From NCBI GenBank assembly GCA_036583965.1, contig JAZBQD010000063.1, positions 1 to 64,000 of the forward strand: 64,000 nt of DNA. Direction: 5' to 3'. This DNA comes from Prunella strophiata (Eukaryota > Chordata > Aves > Passeriformes > Prunellidae). A program made the translations under genes and the position numbers. This document shows, piece by piece, positions 49,076 through 60,793 of this stretch; positions within the stretch are counted from its first letter, which is position 1, and each line of letters starts with the position of its first letter. A model generated the notes under the pieces. It worked only from the letters and a program-made list of their open reading frames with translations. It made no database searches and was not told the origin of the DNA.

Positions 49076-49956
49076 CCCACCCTCCAAATTATTATAACTG
49101 ATATTACTGGACTTTCAGGCAAAGATATGGGAAAAGGAATAACAGTTCTTTACTAGATTATATATATAACAAGACAGACAAACAGCAGCAACAGCAACAA
49201 CACAAAAAAACCAGAAAATCTAATACAGCCTTTTTCCTGCCTATCAAGCAATTTTTCCCCTTTGGTGGAGTTACAACTACAACCAGCAGGTGGCTCTGTT
49301 TTCTCCTGGCAAGGCAGAGGGGTGCAGTGACTCCTCTGTGGCTTCAGGGGGCGCTGTTGGCTCAGGTGGCTTCAGAGGGTGGTCGATGCGAGTCCTGAGC
49401 CTCCCCAGAGGGTAATGGTGGCTCCGGGAGGAGAGAGAAGGTGGGGGGTTTCAGTTTTCCCCAGCTCTCATGTGTCCTGTGCGGTATCTTGGTGGTGGTG
49501 GCAGCAGCAGCCAAGGGTCCAGTAAGCAGCTGGGAGGTGCTCTCTCCAGAGAGAAAGAGAGAGGAGGTGGGGGCCCGGTCTTTTCCCTTGGAAGTACCCA
49601 TGCAGATGGTAGGGATCTCTCCTGGAAAGGGCATGTGTTGCAAAGAGAGTCCCAGTCCACGAACAGTTCACTTCAAGCAGCGACCTCACCAACAGGCAAG
49701 TCAGGAGAAACTTCACAGCAGTGCCAAACCCCTGCGCAGAAGTCCAGCACCAAAACACCCCAACCATCTCTCCTCCAAACTGGACAAATACTGAACCACC
49801 CCCAGCTAATAAACTGCAAAAACCACATCACTTCCCCCCCCCCCCCCCAACTATTCCAACAGTGTGCCAAGACATTGTCTCTTAATGGACATCCATTTCC
49901 CATTTCCATTACAACAAATGGGAAGAAAATTCCTTGAAGAAACCTAACCCCCAACA
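49076..49956 (-). mobile_element. LTR, family B, reverse
   Basis: Minus-strand start TGTTGGGGGTTAGG at 49956. Its end is truncated against CR1 near 49076. It has a C run near 49837-49849. Confidence 0.8.
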
Positions 49957-50455
49957 ATAAGAAGGATATAAAGCTAATTGAGAGTGTCCAAAGGAGGGCC
50001 ATGAAGATGGTGAAGGGCCTAGAAGAGAAGCTATATAAGGAGTAGCTGAGGTGACTTGGCTTGTTCAGCCTAGAGAAGTGGAGACTGAAGGGAGACCTCA
50101 CCACAGTGTACAGCTTCCTTAAGAGGGGAAGTGGAGGGGCAGGCACTGATCTCTCCTCTCTGGTGACCCATGACAGGACCTGAGGGCACTGCATGAAGCT
50201 GTGTCAGAGGAGGTTTAGTTTCGGTTTGATATTTGGAAAAAGGTTTTCCCCCAGAGGGTGGTTGGGCACTGGAACAGGCTCCCCAGGACAGTGGTCACAG
50301 CACCAAGCCTGACAGAGATCAAGAAGGTGTTGAACAATGCTCTCAGGCACATGGCGTGAATCTTGGGGTGTCCTGTGCAGGTCCATGAATTAGACCTCCA
50401 TGAACCTCATGGGTCCATTCCACTTCAGGATATTCTATGATTCAGTGATTTTAAA
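49957..50455 (+). mobile_element. CR1 3' end
   Basis: It carries the ORF2 tail (ESVQRRAMKMVKGLEEK) and a 3' UTR ending AGGATATTCTATGATTCAGTGATT. It lies next to the RNF38 exon at 50847. Confidence 0.85.
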
Positions 50456-50846
50456 GTCATTATTACCATAGTATATCTTAAACTAAATTTAACTTCCTAA
50501 GCAGAAGAGTCACTTTCAAAGGTGGAATGCAGAGATCTTCAGAACTGTGCCAACACCAACTGACAGACTGTTGACTTTCACTCCTCTATGAGAGTCTATA
50601 TTTTTATTTTATTCTTAAGTAACAAATGTATCAATGTTTTCACTGAATGCTGCAGCTCTCCATACACTGATACTACTCAAAAGAAAAAAAGAAATATTAC
50701 TCTACACAAGAGGACTAATAGGAGTTAGTGTTATGTGACCTCCATTGCAAACTAATTTGTCAAGGAGAATTTACTAATTTGCTCTATTTGGAGATGAATA
50801 CACAGAATTTAAGACATTTGCATACATGTTCTCAACACACTCTTAC
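50456..50846 (-). other. RNF38 intron, unique part
   Basis: Low-complexity-free AT-rich sequence between a CR1 3' end and the RNF38 exon donor. I see no coding or repeat signature. It is probably original intron. Confidence 0.6.
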
Positions 50847-51060
50847 CTGATCATGAATGTCAACCATCACTGCGTTCTGCGGTGGCGAGTGACCAGCTGA
50901 GTGCAACATACGATGGGATATATTTGGAGGGTTAAAGGCTTGTGACTCTTCTATTGTTTGCTGCTGTTCATAGGCGAGATGGCGAAAGTTTTCATCTTGG
51001 CGAACAGAACTGTGTCGAGACAGACGATCCCTTCTTGCTCTCTGATGATGAACAGGAGGA
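50847..51060 (-). CDS. RNF38: RNF38 internal exon (probable W gametolog)
   Basis: On the minus strand an AG acceptor at 51062-51061 follows a T-rich tract, and a CAG/GTAAGA donor begins at 50846. The 214-bp exon is open: one base completes a split codon, then 71 codons ending in phase 0. It encodes the proline- and histidine-rich linker of RNF38, a nuclear RING-H2 E3 ubiquitin ligase. Recognisable stretches are ARRDRLSRH, QDEN and the C-terminal NAVMVDIHDQ. The RING domain lies in later exons outside what I can see. Compared with the mammalian protein as I remember it, roughly a quarter to a third of residues differ here, more than in the next exon. That fits relaxed constraint on a W copy, but the Z copy would be needed to prove it. 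RNF44 is the closest paralogue and fits less well. Confidence 0.9.
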
Positions 51061-51342
51061 CTAAACACACATAAAGAAAAGGTTGGAAGGTCATATTAAG
51101 AAAGATTTGTGGCATTTATAACTAGAAGCACAAAGAACTCAGTTTTGCTAGGCCAGGTATGTTAGCTTGTCATACAATTTCTCATAGAGAACATTTTTGA
51201 AAGCCCTAGCCCTAGCACAGACACTTATTTCAGCATGAGTAGTTGAGCATGGCTTAATACAAGAGAGAAAACAAAAGCAGCATTTTTATAGAAATAATAC
51301 TTTCATAAAACTTATTAAAAAGATATTTGAGTACTTGATTCA
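51061..51342 (-). other. RNF38 intron upstream of the exon, unique part
   Basis: It carries the T-rich acceptor tract next to 51061 and otherwise AT-rich non-repetitive sequence. The preceding RNF38 exon is not in it. Confidence 0.6.
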
Positions 51343-51804
51343 CTGACTCACAGAATAGTTTGGGGTTGAAAGGGTTATCTGGAGGTCACCTAGTCAAACG
51401 CCTCTGCTTAAGCAGGGCCACCAAAAACTGGTTGCCCAGGACCATGTACAGATGAATATGCCTAAGGAAGGAGACACCACAATCTTTTTGGGTAGCTTGT
51501 TCCAGTGTCCAGTCACTCTCACAGAAAAAAAGTTGTTTCCTGATTTTCAGATGCAACCTCCTGTGTTTAACTTTGTGTGCATTGCCCTTCGTCTTCTCAC
51601 CAGGCACCACTGAAACAAAAGCCTGCCTCTGTCCTCGTTGCAGCCTCCCTTCAGATATTTATATAGATTACTAAAATGACCCCTGAGCCTTCTCTTATCT
51701 GGGCTAAACAGTTCCACCTGTCTCAGGCTTTCCTCCTCTGAGAGATTCTCCATTCCCTTAAAAACACCCTTATGGCCCTTCTTTGAACTCTCTCCAGTAT
51801 ATCA
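51343..51804 (-). mobile_element. Older CR1 3' end
   Basis: Minus-strand CR1 tail with ACTCACAGAATAGTTTGGGG at its 3' end and the MENLSEEESLRQVELFSPDK region near 51750. It is more diverged than its neighbour. Confidence 0.75.
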
Positions 51805-52445
51805 TAGAATTATAGAACGATGGAGTCTTTAAGGTTGGAAAAGACCTCTAAGATCATCAAGTCCAAACATCAACCCAGCACCATCACCACATTCAACACT
51901 AAACCATGACTCAAGTGCCACATCCACACATTTTAAAAACATTTCCAGGAATGGTGACTCCACCAATTCCATGGGCAACCTGTTCCAATGCTTGAAAACC
52001 CTTTCTGTGAAGAAATTTTTCCTAATATCTAATCTAAACCTCCCCTGGTGCAACTTAGGGCCATTTCCCATCGTCCTGTCAGTTGTTACCTGGGAAAAGA
52101 GACTGACACCCACTTCATTACAACCTTCTTTCAGGTAGTTGTAGAGAGTGATATGGTCTCCCCTCAACCTCCTTTCCTCCAGGATAAACAACCCCAGCTC
52201 CCTCAGCCACTCCTCACAGTCTTGCGCTCCAGACCTTTCACCAGCTTCATTGCCCTTCTTTGGACTCACTCCAGCGCCTAAATGTCTTTCTTTAAGTGAA
52301 AGAAAACTGAACACAGTATCTGAGGTGCAGCCTCATCCGTGCTGAGCACAGGGAGACAATAATTTCCCTCAGCCTGCTGGCTACACAGTTTCTTATACAA
52401 ACCAGGATGACATTAGCCTTCTTGGCCACCTGGGTGCACTGCTGG
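51805..52445 (-). mobile_element. CR1 3' end
   Basis: Minus-strand copy whose 3' end is ATAGAATTATAGAACGATGG. It includes [20 protein letters not shown] near 52020. It is truncated where ERVK-2 begins. Confidence 0.9.
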
Positions 52446-53111
52446 CAAAAATTGATCAAAGCTAACTTATGCTACAAAGAGAAACACCTGATCAGTGAAG
52501 AACCTTTAGATGCAGTTACTCTCATCACTGATGGGTCAGGACAAACACACAGTTCAGTAGTTACATGGCAAAATAAAAATACTAAAGCCTGGGAAGAGGA
52601 TGTTCAAAAAGTCAAAGGTTCTCCTCAGATTACTGAATTGGCAGCAGTTGTAAGAGCATTTCAGCTCTTTCCAGAACCTTTTAACCTAGTCACTGATTCA
52701 GCATATGTTGCTAACGTTAAGCGAATTGAAGGGTCCGTTTTAAAAGATGTTAGCAATGACAAATTGTGTCTTTGGCTCACCTGTCTTTATAAAATTTTGT
52801 TGCACAGAACTAATCCTTACTTTGTTGCTCACATTAGAGCTCACTCTGGTCTCCCAGGATTTATGGCAGAAGGGAACACACAAGATGATACATTGGCATC
52901 AGCAGCGTGTGGTGAGGGAACTGCAGTAGACATTGAAGGTTCCACTTTGGTGCTTGCTGCAGCTACCTTACCTAACATTGTTGAACAAGCTAAATTGACT
53001 CATGCCTTTTTTCACTAAAATGTACAGGCACTCAGACGAGATCTTCACATCTCCCTAGAGCAAGCACAAGCCATTGTACAGGGTTACCCCGACTGCCAGT
53101 TTTTCCAATGT
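52446..53111 (+). pseudogene. ERVK-2 RNase H and integrase zinc finger
   Basis: RNase H is open to 53018 and shows all catalytic positions: LITDGSGQTHSS (Asp), ITELAAVVRAFQLF (Glu), LVTDSAYVANVK (Asp), HIRAHSGLPG (His) and GNTQDDTLAS (Asp). The integrase zinc finger follows, but HAFFH is followed by a TAA, and one zinc-binding Cys reads Tyr in GYPDCQ. RT and gag are missing on the left, where CR1 abuts. Confidence 0.88.
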
Positions 53112-53400
53112 TGTCCTGATTTTTTAAGTTTTTCTAAAGCCTTCTGATGTTTACATTCTTGTAGAGAACTTTCTCATGCACTTTATGTAAATAACTTATT
53201 GTTTACATTCTTTTATGAGGGACAAGCAACTTGATGGACTGTTGGGTTGCCCAGTGGCATTGAGGAGGTGGCACTGTCACCCTCCAGTGACACTGGCACT
53301 TCAGAGATCTATAAATTGGACTCAGAAATTAATAAACGTTTTTGGTTTTTTTTGTCTTGGAGAGAGCTGCTATCTGCGTCGTGTTCTTTTGTGTCCTACA
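53112..53400 (+). mobile_element. Solo LTR, family G, in ERVK-2 integrase
   Basis: It starts TGTCCTGATTTT and ends near GTGTCCTACA, with AATAAA near 53330. CAATGT precedes and CAATGA follows (5 of 6) if the last two bases belong to the repeat. It matches the LTR at 61731-62014. Confidence 0.82.
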
Positions 53401-54093
53401 ATGACAGTCCAACCTATCCCTTCTACAGGAGCCACCAACCCAAGAGGGATGGAAAGTTTGCAGAAATGGCAAACAGATGTCACAAAGTACCCTTCTTTTG
53501 GGAATCTTAAAAATATCCATGTCTCTATTAACACATTTTCAAATGCAGTTTTTGCTTCTGTACATAGAGGAGAAGCAGCTAAGCATGTTTGCCAGCATTT
53601 TTCACAAGTATTTTCCTCATTAGATGTCCCTCAAGAAATTAAAACTGATAATGGTCCTTCATATGCTTCACAAGAATTGGCCACATTTTTAAATGACTGG
53701 GGTGTTCACCATACATTTGGTATTCCCTACTCTCCCACAGGTCAGGGAATGGTAGAAAGAACACATCAAACTCTAAAACGCATTCTAGATCAACAGAAAG
53801 GGGGAGGAGCCCAGGACACACCTCAGAGGCGGTTGAATAAGGCTTTGTATGTTTATAATTTTTTGAATAGCTCTGCAGAAGAGCCAGATCCCCCCATTTA
53901 CAGACATTTCAAGAACAACAAAAAAGCAAAACTGAAGGAACACCCCTCAGTTTTAATTAAAAATCTAGAATCAGGACAAATAGAGGGACCATATGATCTT
54001 ATTACATGGGGCAAGGGGTTTGCGTGTGTTTCTACAGGTGCAGTGGATTCCAGCAATAAACGTGAAACTGTATCACCCATCAAAGCCCATTGA
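53401..54093 (+). pseudogene. ERVK-2 integrase core and C-terminus
   Basis: Open from before 53401 to TGA 54091. All three catalytic residues are visible: LQKWQTDVTK near 53462, IKTDNGPSYA near 53640 and GQGMVERTHQ near 53750. The DNA-binding domain has YDLITWGKGFACVST near 53990, as in ERVK-1. After that the end is shifted. The 292-codon frame starts inside the LTR, so its first 60 codons are not viral protein. Confidence 0.9.
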
Positions 54094-55460
54094 CACTTCC
54101 ACATCAGCCAGTGTCCCCACGAGTGGAAGCTGAGAGACAGGCACCCAAACGTGAACTACGCAGAATCACCCAGAGAAAACTGTCTGCCAGAAACGGATCA
54201 AGAAAAGAATGGACTTGTATTATTATTGTTTGCATGGTTGCATGCTACTTTTACCCTTTTGTTTTTACTTCTGCAGTGAATCTTTACCTGTAACTCAACC
54301 AAAAATGAATGTTTGGGTTTTTTTAGCCAAGTCCGCAGGCTCCGACACCATCTGCTTTTCCAACACTAGCCCTGATAAACCTTTTTCAACTTGTTTTGTT
54401 GGATTTCCTTTCCCAGAAGGTTTTGATACTGTCACTTTTGATAAATATTGGCCATATGATGATCATCACATTTCCCCAACTCCTAGCCTGAAACACCAAA
54501 CTTATATTGATAATTTATAGTTGATAAATCTGACCTTCAAGAATTAGAAATTTTAGGCTCATTAACTATGGAAACTTGTTACTTGTTTCATTTTATGGGA
54601 AAAAAACAGCCCTCATCTAAACATCACTCCTTATCACCCAGTTAATAATAATATGGCTTCTTGGTGTCGTCAAACAAAGGTTCTTACATATGATGAGCCT
54701 CACACAGATAATTTTAACAAACTTCCAATTTGATTTCCTAAAGGAATTTGGCTCATCTGTGGAGACAGAGCTTGGCAAGGTATTCCCTCAAAACTAGACA
54801 GTGGTCCTTGTGCCCTGGGGTAACTTACAATAATTGTTCCAAGTGTCAAAAAGCAATCAAAAAGAAAAAGAGAAAAATAAGATCTTCCTTGGGGCACCAT
54901 TATGAGAGCAACTGCGATAGTGATTTTCACCCTTGGAACTCTGGAAAATTGATTGTTACATGTATTTTTTTGCCTCAACTAAGTTCTACAATTGCATTGA
55001 AACAGTTAAACAAATTAGGGTGTTGGCTCAGTAAAAAAGTAAATGCCACCTCTGCTATGATTAGCGATTTGCTGATAGATGAGGAGGCAGTCCGACATGC
55101 CACTTTACAAAATAGAGCCACTGTTGACTTTCTTTTACTAGCACATGGGCATGGCTGTGAAGATTTTGAAGGATTGTGTTGTATGAATTTGTCTGATCAT
55201 TCTACTTGTATTCATAAACAGCTGCAAAACTTCAGAGATTTAGCTAACCAAATTACAACAGATGAACCATCTTGGTTAAACAGCTTGTTTGATGGTTGGA
55301 GCTTTGCACCTTGGCTGAAGGAACTTTGAAAAGTAGACTTGATTGTGTTAGTGGTGATAATTGCAATTATAGTAGTGGTACCCTGTGCACTTCAATGTGT
55401 GCAGAGAATGATGAATAAGACGGTTTCTAGCATCTTTGCTGTTCACCAGGACGGGGGAGA
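54094..55460 (+). pseudogene. ERVK-2 env
   Basis: Several frames. The leader has an IIIVCMVACYFYPFVF hydrophobic stretch near 54215. The surface subunit starts with MNVWVFLAKSAGSDTICF near 54304. A longer frame (54748-55329) carries a basic run (KKKKRK) near a cleavage-like region, then ATLQNRATVDFLLLAHGH and a CX6CC motif near 55150-55180. The anchor VLVVIIAIIVVVPC is at 55345-55390, after a TGA. The pattern is alpharetrovirus-like. Frameshifts and stops separate the parts. Confidence 0.85.
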
Positions 55461-56116
55461 TGTTGGGAAGGATGAAAGTTTGACAAGAAAGTCTCACAGA
55501 TATGTATTCTTGGCAGAAAGATTTTTGAATGTAGAGTCTGAAGAAGGAATAGAAATGAAAGCAAGTTTTGATACAGAAGAAAAGAATTGCTGAGCCAGTT
55601 TTACTGGATAACTAAGAAGACAAAGGGTATGTTAGTTAGAAGGGGGTTTTATGACAGAGCAAAGGATAAGCCCACCTCAAACAAGAAGATTTCTTTACCA
55701 AGCAGGAAGATAGCACAGGCAAACAAGTCTGCCGATGTTGCAAGTAGAAAAAAAGGTCTCAGAATTTTCCACTGCAAGAAAACTGAAAAACAACTTCTAG
55801 CTTAAACTGTAATGCATTAACTTTTAGTGATTGGAGAATAGTAACATGAATATGGTAATTATAGTAGTTATGATAGGCTATAGGTAAAAGTAAAGGTATA
55901 GATCGGTTCTTCTGTATTAAGATGCTCAGCAAAGTATATAATGCATTGTAACCAAAACTAAAGGGTCTTCAGGCTTGCCTGCAGCTGGAGCTGACAGCTG
56001 TAGGTGCAGGCTCTGTCGCCCACGACCCTGGGCTGTTGTAATGTCTTGGATATAATAAACTGCATTATGAAGAGCTGCCGGGAGTCCCGCATCTCTCATT
56101 CAGGCTCTTACTGACA
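55461..56116 (+). mobile_element. ERVK-2 3' LTR, family C
   Basis: It follows a purine tract (GACGGGGGAGA) and starts TGTTGGGAAGGATG, ending CTCTTACTGACA. AATAAA is near 56055. A family B LTR follows at once. Confidence 0.88.
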
Positions 56117-57148
56117 GGTGTCTTCCAAGGAAGGCAGGAACCTTCCTGGAATGCAAAAAAAAAAAAAATTACCCCTCCATCCAAATTAGTATAACTTTGA
56201 AATTACGGGGGTTTCAGGCAATGATATGGGAGAAGGAATAACAGTTCTTTACTAGAATATATATATATAAAGACAAAAAAATAAAAAACCCACAGCAACA
56301 ACAAAAAAAACTAGAAACCCCCAAAACAGCCATTTTTCTGCCTGTCAAGCACCTTCCCTTTTTTGTGTAGTTACAACCAAAACTGGCAGGGACGCGATTG
56401 GCTTGTGTTGAGGCAGAGAGGTTGCACTGACTCCCCCATAGCTCCAGGGGACACTGTCATCTCGTGTCAAGACAGAGCAGTGCAGTGACTCCCCATGACT
56501 TCAGGGAGTGCAACAATGCAAGCCCTGAGCCTTCCCAGGGGTTAATGGTGACCCTGGGAAGAGAGAGAAGGTGGAGGGAAAAGGGGGTTGCTCAGCTTCC
56601 CTGTGCCCTCATGTGTCCAGTGAAAATATCCTGGCAATGGCAGCTCCGATGAGGTTACAGTCCACATGCAGTGGGGAAGGTGCTCTTCTCTCTCTCTCTC
56701 TCTCTCTCTCAGGAGAGAGAAGGTGGGGGTCTCCACCGGTGTCATAGTTTGACATGGGAGGAATTTAGTGAAGTGAAAGTGGGTACTGCAGAGAAAGTCC
56801 CAGTCTTTCAACAAGTCACTGTAAGCAGCAGGGTTACCAATAGGTAGTGAAGAGAAACTTCATAGCAGCGCTGAACCCCCTGGGCAGGAGAAAAGTCTAG
56901 CATGAAACACCACCATCAGCTCCCCTCCAAACCAGGCCAAGAATGCCCTCCCCCAGCTAAGACACTAAAGAAACCACACCACTTCTCCCCTCCCCCCAGA
57001 CCCATTCCAATGGAAATTCCAAGACACCCAGCCACATCTTTTGTCTCTTAAGTACCATCCATTCATCATCTCCTGGGCAACAAATGGGAAGAAAATTCCC
57101 TGAGGGAAAGAGGAAAGAAAAAAAAAAAGAAAAACCTAACCCCCAACA
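56117..57148 (-). mobile_element. LTR, family B, reverse
   Basis: Minus-strand start TGTTGGGGGTTAGG at 57148. The 3' end is cut at the junction with ERVK-2. A (CT)n run lies at about 56690-56710. A 40-bp foreign motif (TGTCATAGTTTGACATGGGA and on) lies at 56742-56781. Confidence 0.8.
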
Positions 57149-57290
57149 CCCTTGTTTAACTAAAGGTTCAGAAACCCTAAAAACAAGAATGCACATTTCA
57201 GTGGAATCTCACATATTCATGTTACTTGTGAGCTTCACAAAAATTATCTTTAGAGGCTCCTAATTAGCAATATTTGCATTTTACAATGTG
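57149..57290 (-). other. Probable RNF38 intron sequence
   Basis: AT-rich, non-repetitive; no gene or element seen. Confidence 0.4.
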
Positions 57291-57840
57291 TTAAGAAAAA
57301 TTAATCCACAAACATCAGAGGTTTATGCCCAAAAAGGAGATAGAGGAGTCCTTTTACTTAATTCGAATAAAGGGAGAGTCCATGGGGCATTCCCCTGGGG
57401 TCTCTCAAATTTTTTGAGGACACAGCCTCCTTTTTATCCTAATTTCTCGGCCGCATTTCCCTCTCTCTTTCCCCATTGGCTGAGGTACTTGAGAGGTACA
57501 GACTTCCCGATATGCCTGATACTGAAGATTTCCCTCTAATGTATAACCCTCTCTTTTAATTTTTAATTCCTACAGAATTTAGGGATTTTCTTTCCTATTG
57601 TTTCTTTCATCTTACAGTGCCTAATTTCATTTATCAGCAAACCTCGAGTTTATTTGTAAAAGCAAATATCTTTTCCCATTCATCAATCAGTAGAATCTTC
57701 CCCATTGTTTCTTTTATCTCCCAGTGCTAGCTTTATCTACCAGCAGACCCACAGCTTGTTTGTAAAGGCAACTTCACTATTCCTCTCAAATGGGTAACTG
57801 ACATTTAAACCAACTGAGGCTAGCACATCTGGTTATTTTT
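57291..57840 (-). mobile_element. LTR-like block, reverse, edges unknown
   Basis: On the minus strand it shows a GGATAAAAAGG promoter-like box (near 57440) and a CCAAT-type box (CCAATGGGG, near 57470). It looks like an LTR, but neither tip is clear. Confidence 0.4.
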
Positions 57841-57905
57841 AATAAGCAATTTAGAGACTTAGGATTTGACAATGTATTCTTGAGACACACAGTTTTTAAC
57901 TTGTC

Positions 57906-58338
57906 TGTTATAGATGAGTAATGTAATATTTGGCTCTCACAATTAAAACATAAATATTATGTACATGCATAGTAATGTTATTGTAATATGTCATCCCATA
58001 GACCTCTTTCCCCTCCCTCTTGTAATAGCCTTAGTAGTCAAGACATTTAGAAGAGGCCAGCTTGTTACCAAGAAGCATTGCATAACAACACCTGACCTCC
58101 AATCAAGATGTAAGAAAGTAATCTCAACCAATAGACAGCAGAGAAAGAGTTGACTGACAAAACTTTGGGAGGGGCTAAGGATATAAAAGACAAATCATCC
58201 ATTTTGTAGATGAGCATGTGGCTAGTAGTCACGGAGGCTCCCAACGCTGAAATTTTTCCTTATTCAGTCCTTTGTTGTAATTTTTGTTAAATTTTAATAA
58301 ACCTTTTAAATTTCAAAAGTGAGCAGGCGTTTCTCACA
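57906..58338 (+). mobile_element. Solo LTR with target duplication
   Basis: It starts TGTTATAGATGAG and ends GTTTCTCACA. A perfect 5-bp duplication TTGTC flanks it (57901-57905 and 58339-58343). TATAAAA is near 58180 and AATAAA near 58297. Confidence 0.88.
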
Positions 58339-58410
58339 TTGTCCATAAAAAAAAAAAAAGCTTGGATGAAGTTACTTAAATGAAATTTATCATAAGTTTT
58401 GCAGCAGAAC
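58339..58410. other. Short flank with A-run
   Basis: A 13-base A run at 58349-58361 and unique sequence before the next LTR. Confidence 0.5.
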
Positions 58411-59261
58411 TGTGGTGGGTTTGCCCTGTCTGAGTGCCAGGTGCCCACCAAAGCCACTCTATCACTTCCCTCCACAACTGGACAGAGAAAAGAAAATATA
58501 ATGGAGGTCTATGAGTTGAGATAAGGACAGGGAGAGATTACTCACAAATTACCGTCTGTGTGAAACAACACATATAGGTAACCAATGCAACAACCAAGTC
58601 AAACATAAAATGCAATAAGTAGATTTATTTCATGGACCTCTCTAACAATGCCAGGCAGCAGAGACACATGGGGACACAGACTCCATTAGGCTTAGATCAT
58701 CCTAGCAGGCAGCAGGGGGGCTCACTCTATGCCTCATTATAACCAAAGGCTTCACATGCATACACAGTTTATCACAAGCTTTTATGATATTGCTCTCTCC
58801 CAGCAGGAGGCTCAAGCATGTCTGTGGGAGCATGTTATCTCTACACAAGAATTCTACTTCTCAAAACAGGCAGATGAACAACACTAGGCATAATAAATAG
58901 TTTTCCCACACCGACATTTTTAGCATTCCCAGCTGCAAGGTCACTTTGAGCAAAACTATTCCTTCCTCCTTGCCAAATCTTCTGGTTTTAAGCCTTTCCT
59001 CCCAACACTGTCACAGGCAAAACAGACTCAACTTGGGGATATTAATTGAATTCAGTATATCAACTGTGTTTCTCATGATGTTTCTTTCCAAAGAAGGGAG
59101 AGGGGCCAGGCTTGATTAATTAATTTGTGGTGTGATGAGAGTTGATGGCTTCAATACGTCAAAGATGTTAAAAATAGGTTAGAAACTGTTGTAAAATAGT
59201 TGATAATTGTTAAGCATGCACTGTTAGTTTGGTTATGTCAAAAGGGGTTTCAAGGGGTAGT
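58411..59261 (-). mobile_element. LTR starting TGTGGTGGGTTTG, partial
   Basis: It reads like a widespread avian LTR (CCAGGTGCCCACCAAAGCC). It is split by the LTR at 58557-59007, then continues GCAAAACAGACTCAACTTGG. It is cut by the LTR at 59262. Strand is uncertain. Confidence 0.65.
58557..59007 (-). mobile_element. Solo LTR nested in the previous LTR
   Basis: Minus-strand start TGTTGGGAGGAAAG at 59007, end TTTCACACA at 58557. The flanks CCGTC and CTGTC agree at 4 of 5. Confidence 0.8.
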
Positions 59262-59641
59262 TGTAAGAAATACGGTACTCCATGTACCATATTACACCTA
59301 AGTAAAGTGCACCACCCCCCAAGCGAAATGAGCCAGCCTGGACAGAACTGTAATGGGCCAATCAAGCACCTTAAACCTTCATGCAAATGAAGGATCCAAA
59401 AAGAATCAAATCCAAACAGCCAAAAACCAGGATAAAAAGGGGGCTTCTAACCCACTGAATGTGTGCCACTCCATCTGGGACATCAGGGACATCACTGCTC
59501 AAGAAAGAACCCAGTGCTGGCGCTGCAGCATCCTCGACGGGAACGCTCCTGCTTGCCTGCAGGCCCCTTTGCTTTAGGCCTTTTTCTTATAATAAATGCT
59601 GAAATCACTTTAGTACTGGGAGTGTGCTCTCGTTTTTAACA
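59262..59641 (+). mobile_element. LTR before ERVL-3
   Basis: It starts TGTAAGAAATACGG and ends CGTTTTTAACA, with GGATAAAAAGG near 59430 and AATAAA near 59592. The flanks do not match. Confidence 0.75.
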
Positions 59642-60793
59642 GTGGAGACTGACACTAGACTCTCATGGCCCGAACGAAGTCACACCACCACTGAGTGCTG
59701 CTGTGCTGGACAAAGTGGAACTTCAATACAAACTGGAGTCCAAGGCAGCAGTGGTGCCACCATCAACATTGCTAATGCGTTTTTCTCCATTCCTCTGGCA
59801 GCAGAGTGCAGGCCACACTTTGCTTTCACCTGTAGAGGTGTCCAGTACACCTGGAACCAACTGCCCCAGAGATGGAAACACAGTCCCACTATTTTCTATG
59901 GCTTGATCCAGACTGCACTGGAAAAGGGTCAGGCTCCAGAACATCGTTAATACATTAATGACATCATCATGTGGGGGAAGACAGCAAAAGACGTTTTTGA
60001 GAAAGGACCGAAGATAATCCAAATTCCCCTGAGAGCCCATTTTGCCATAAAGCAAAGTAAGGTCAAGGGATGTGCCCAGGAAATTCAGTTCCTAGGAGTA
60101 AAGTGGCGCAAGATGGCCATAGATTCCAATGGACATGGTTAACAAAATAGCAGGTATGTCCCCACCAACCAGCAAGAAGGAAACACAGGCTTTCCTAGGA
60201 GCTGTGGGATTTTGAAGAATGCATATTCCAGAGTACAGGCAGATTGTAAGTCCTCTCTACATCATGACACAGAAGAAAAATTATTTAAAGTGGGGCCTTG
60301 AACAACAACAAGCTTTTTAAACAAATTAAACAGGAGATTGCTCATGCAGTAGCCTTTGGACCTGTTTGGACAGGACAAGATGTAAAAAATGTGCTTTACA
60401 CCACAGCCACTGAGAATGGTCCTTCCTGGAGCCTCTGGCAAAAAGTATCCAGGAAGACTTGAGAATTACCACTGGTGTTCTATAGTCGGGGATACAAAGG
60501 ATCTGAGGCCTGTTACCCACCAACAGAAAAAGCGATCCTGCCATCTTATGAAGGGGTTCAAGCTGCTTCAGAAGTGAATGGCACTGAAGCACACATCCTC
60601 CTGGCTCCCTGATTGCCAGTGCTGGGCTGGATATTCAAAGGGAAAGTCCCTTCCACACATCATGCCACTGATGCCATGTGGAGTAAGTGAATCTCTCTGT
60701 TCATACAGCAAGCTCAGATTGGAAATTCCAATCACCCAGGGATCTTGGAAATTATTATGAAATGGCCTGAAGGTGAGAATTTCAGACTATCAT
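59642..60793 (+). pseudogene. ERVL-3 pol fragment
   Basis: RT from WPERSHTTTECC through AAECRPHFAFTCRGVQYTWN, a YxDD box reading YIND near 59950, then KETQAFLGAVGF near 60180 and YTTATENGPSWSLWQKVS near 60400. Stops and frameshifts run throughout. It is cut by a class I LTR. Confidence 0.85.

Noticed and set aside
49362..50194. Overlapping long frames on both strands
   Set aside because: All are in a reverse family B LTR and a CR1 end, with no family support.
53215..53400. N-terminus of the 292-codon frame as a new domain
   Set aside because: It is LTR sequence read through into integrase.
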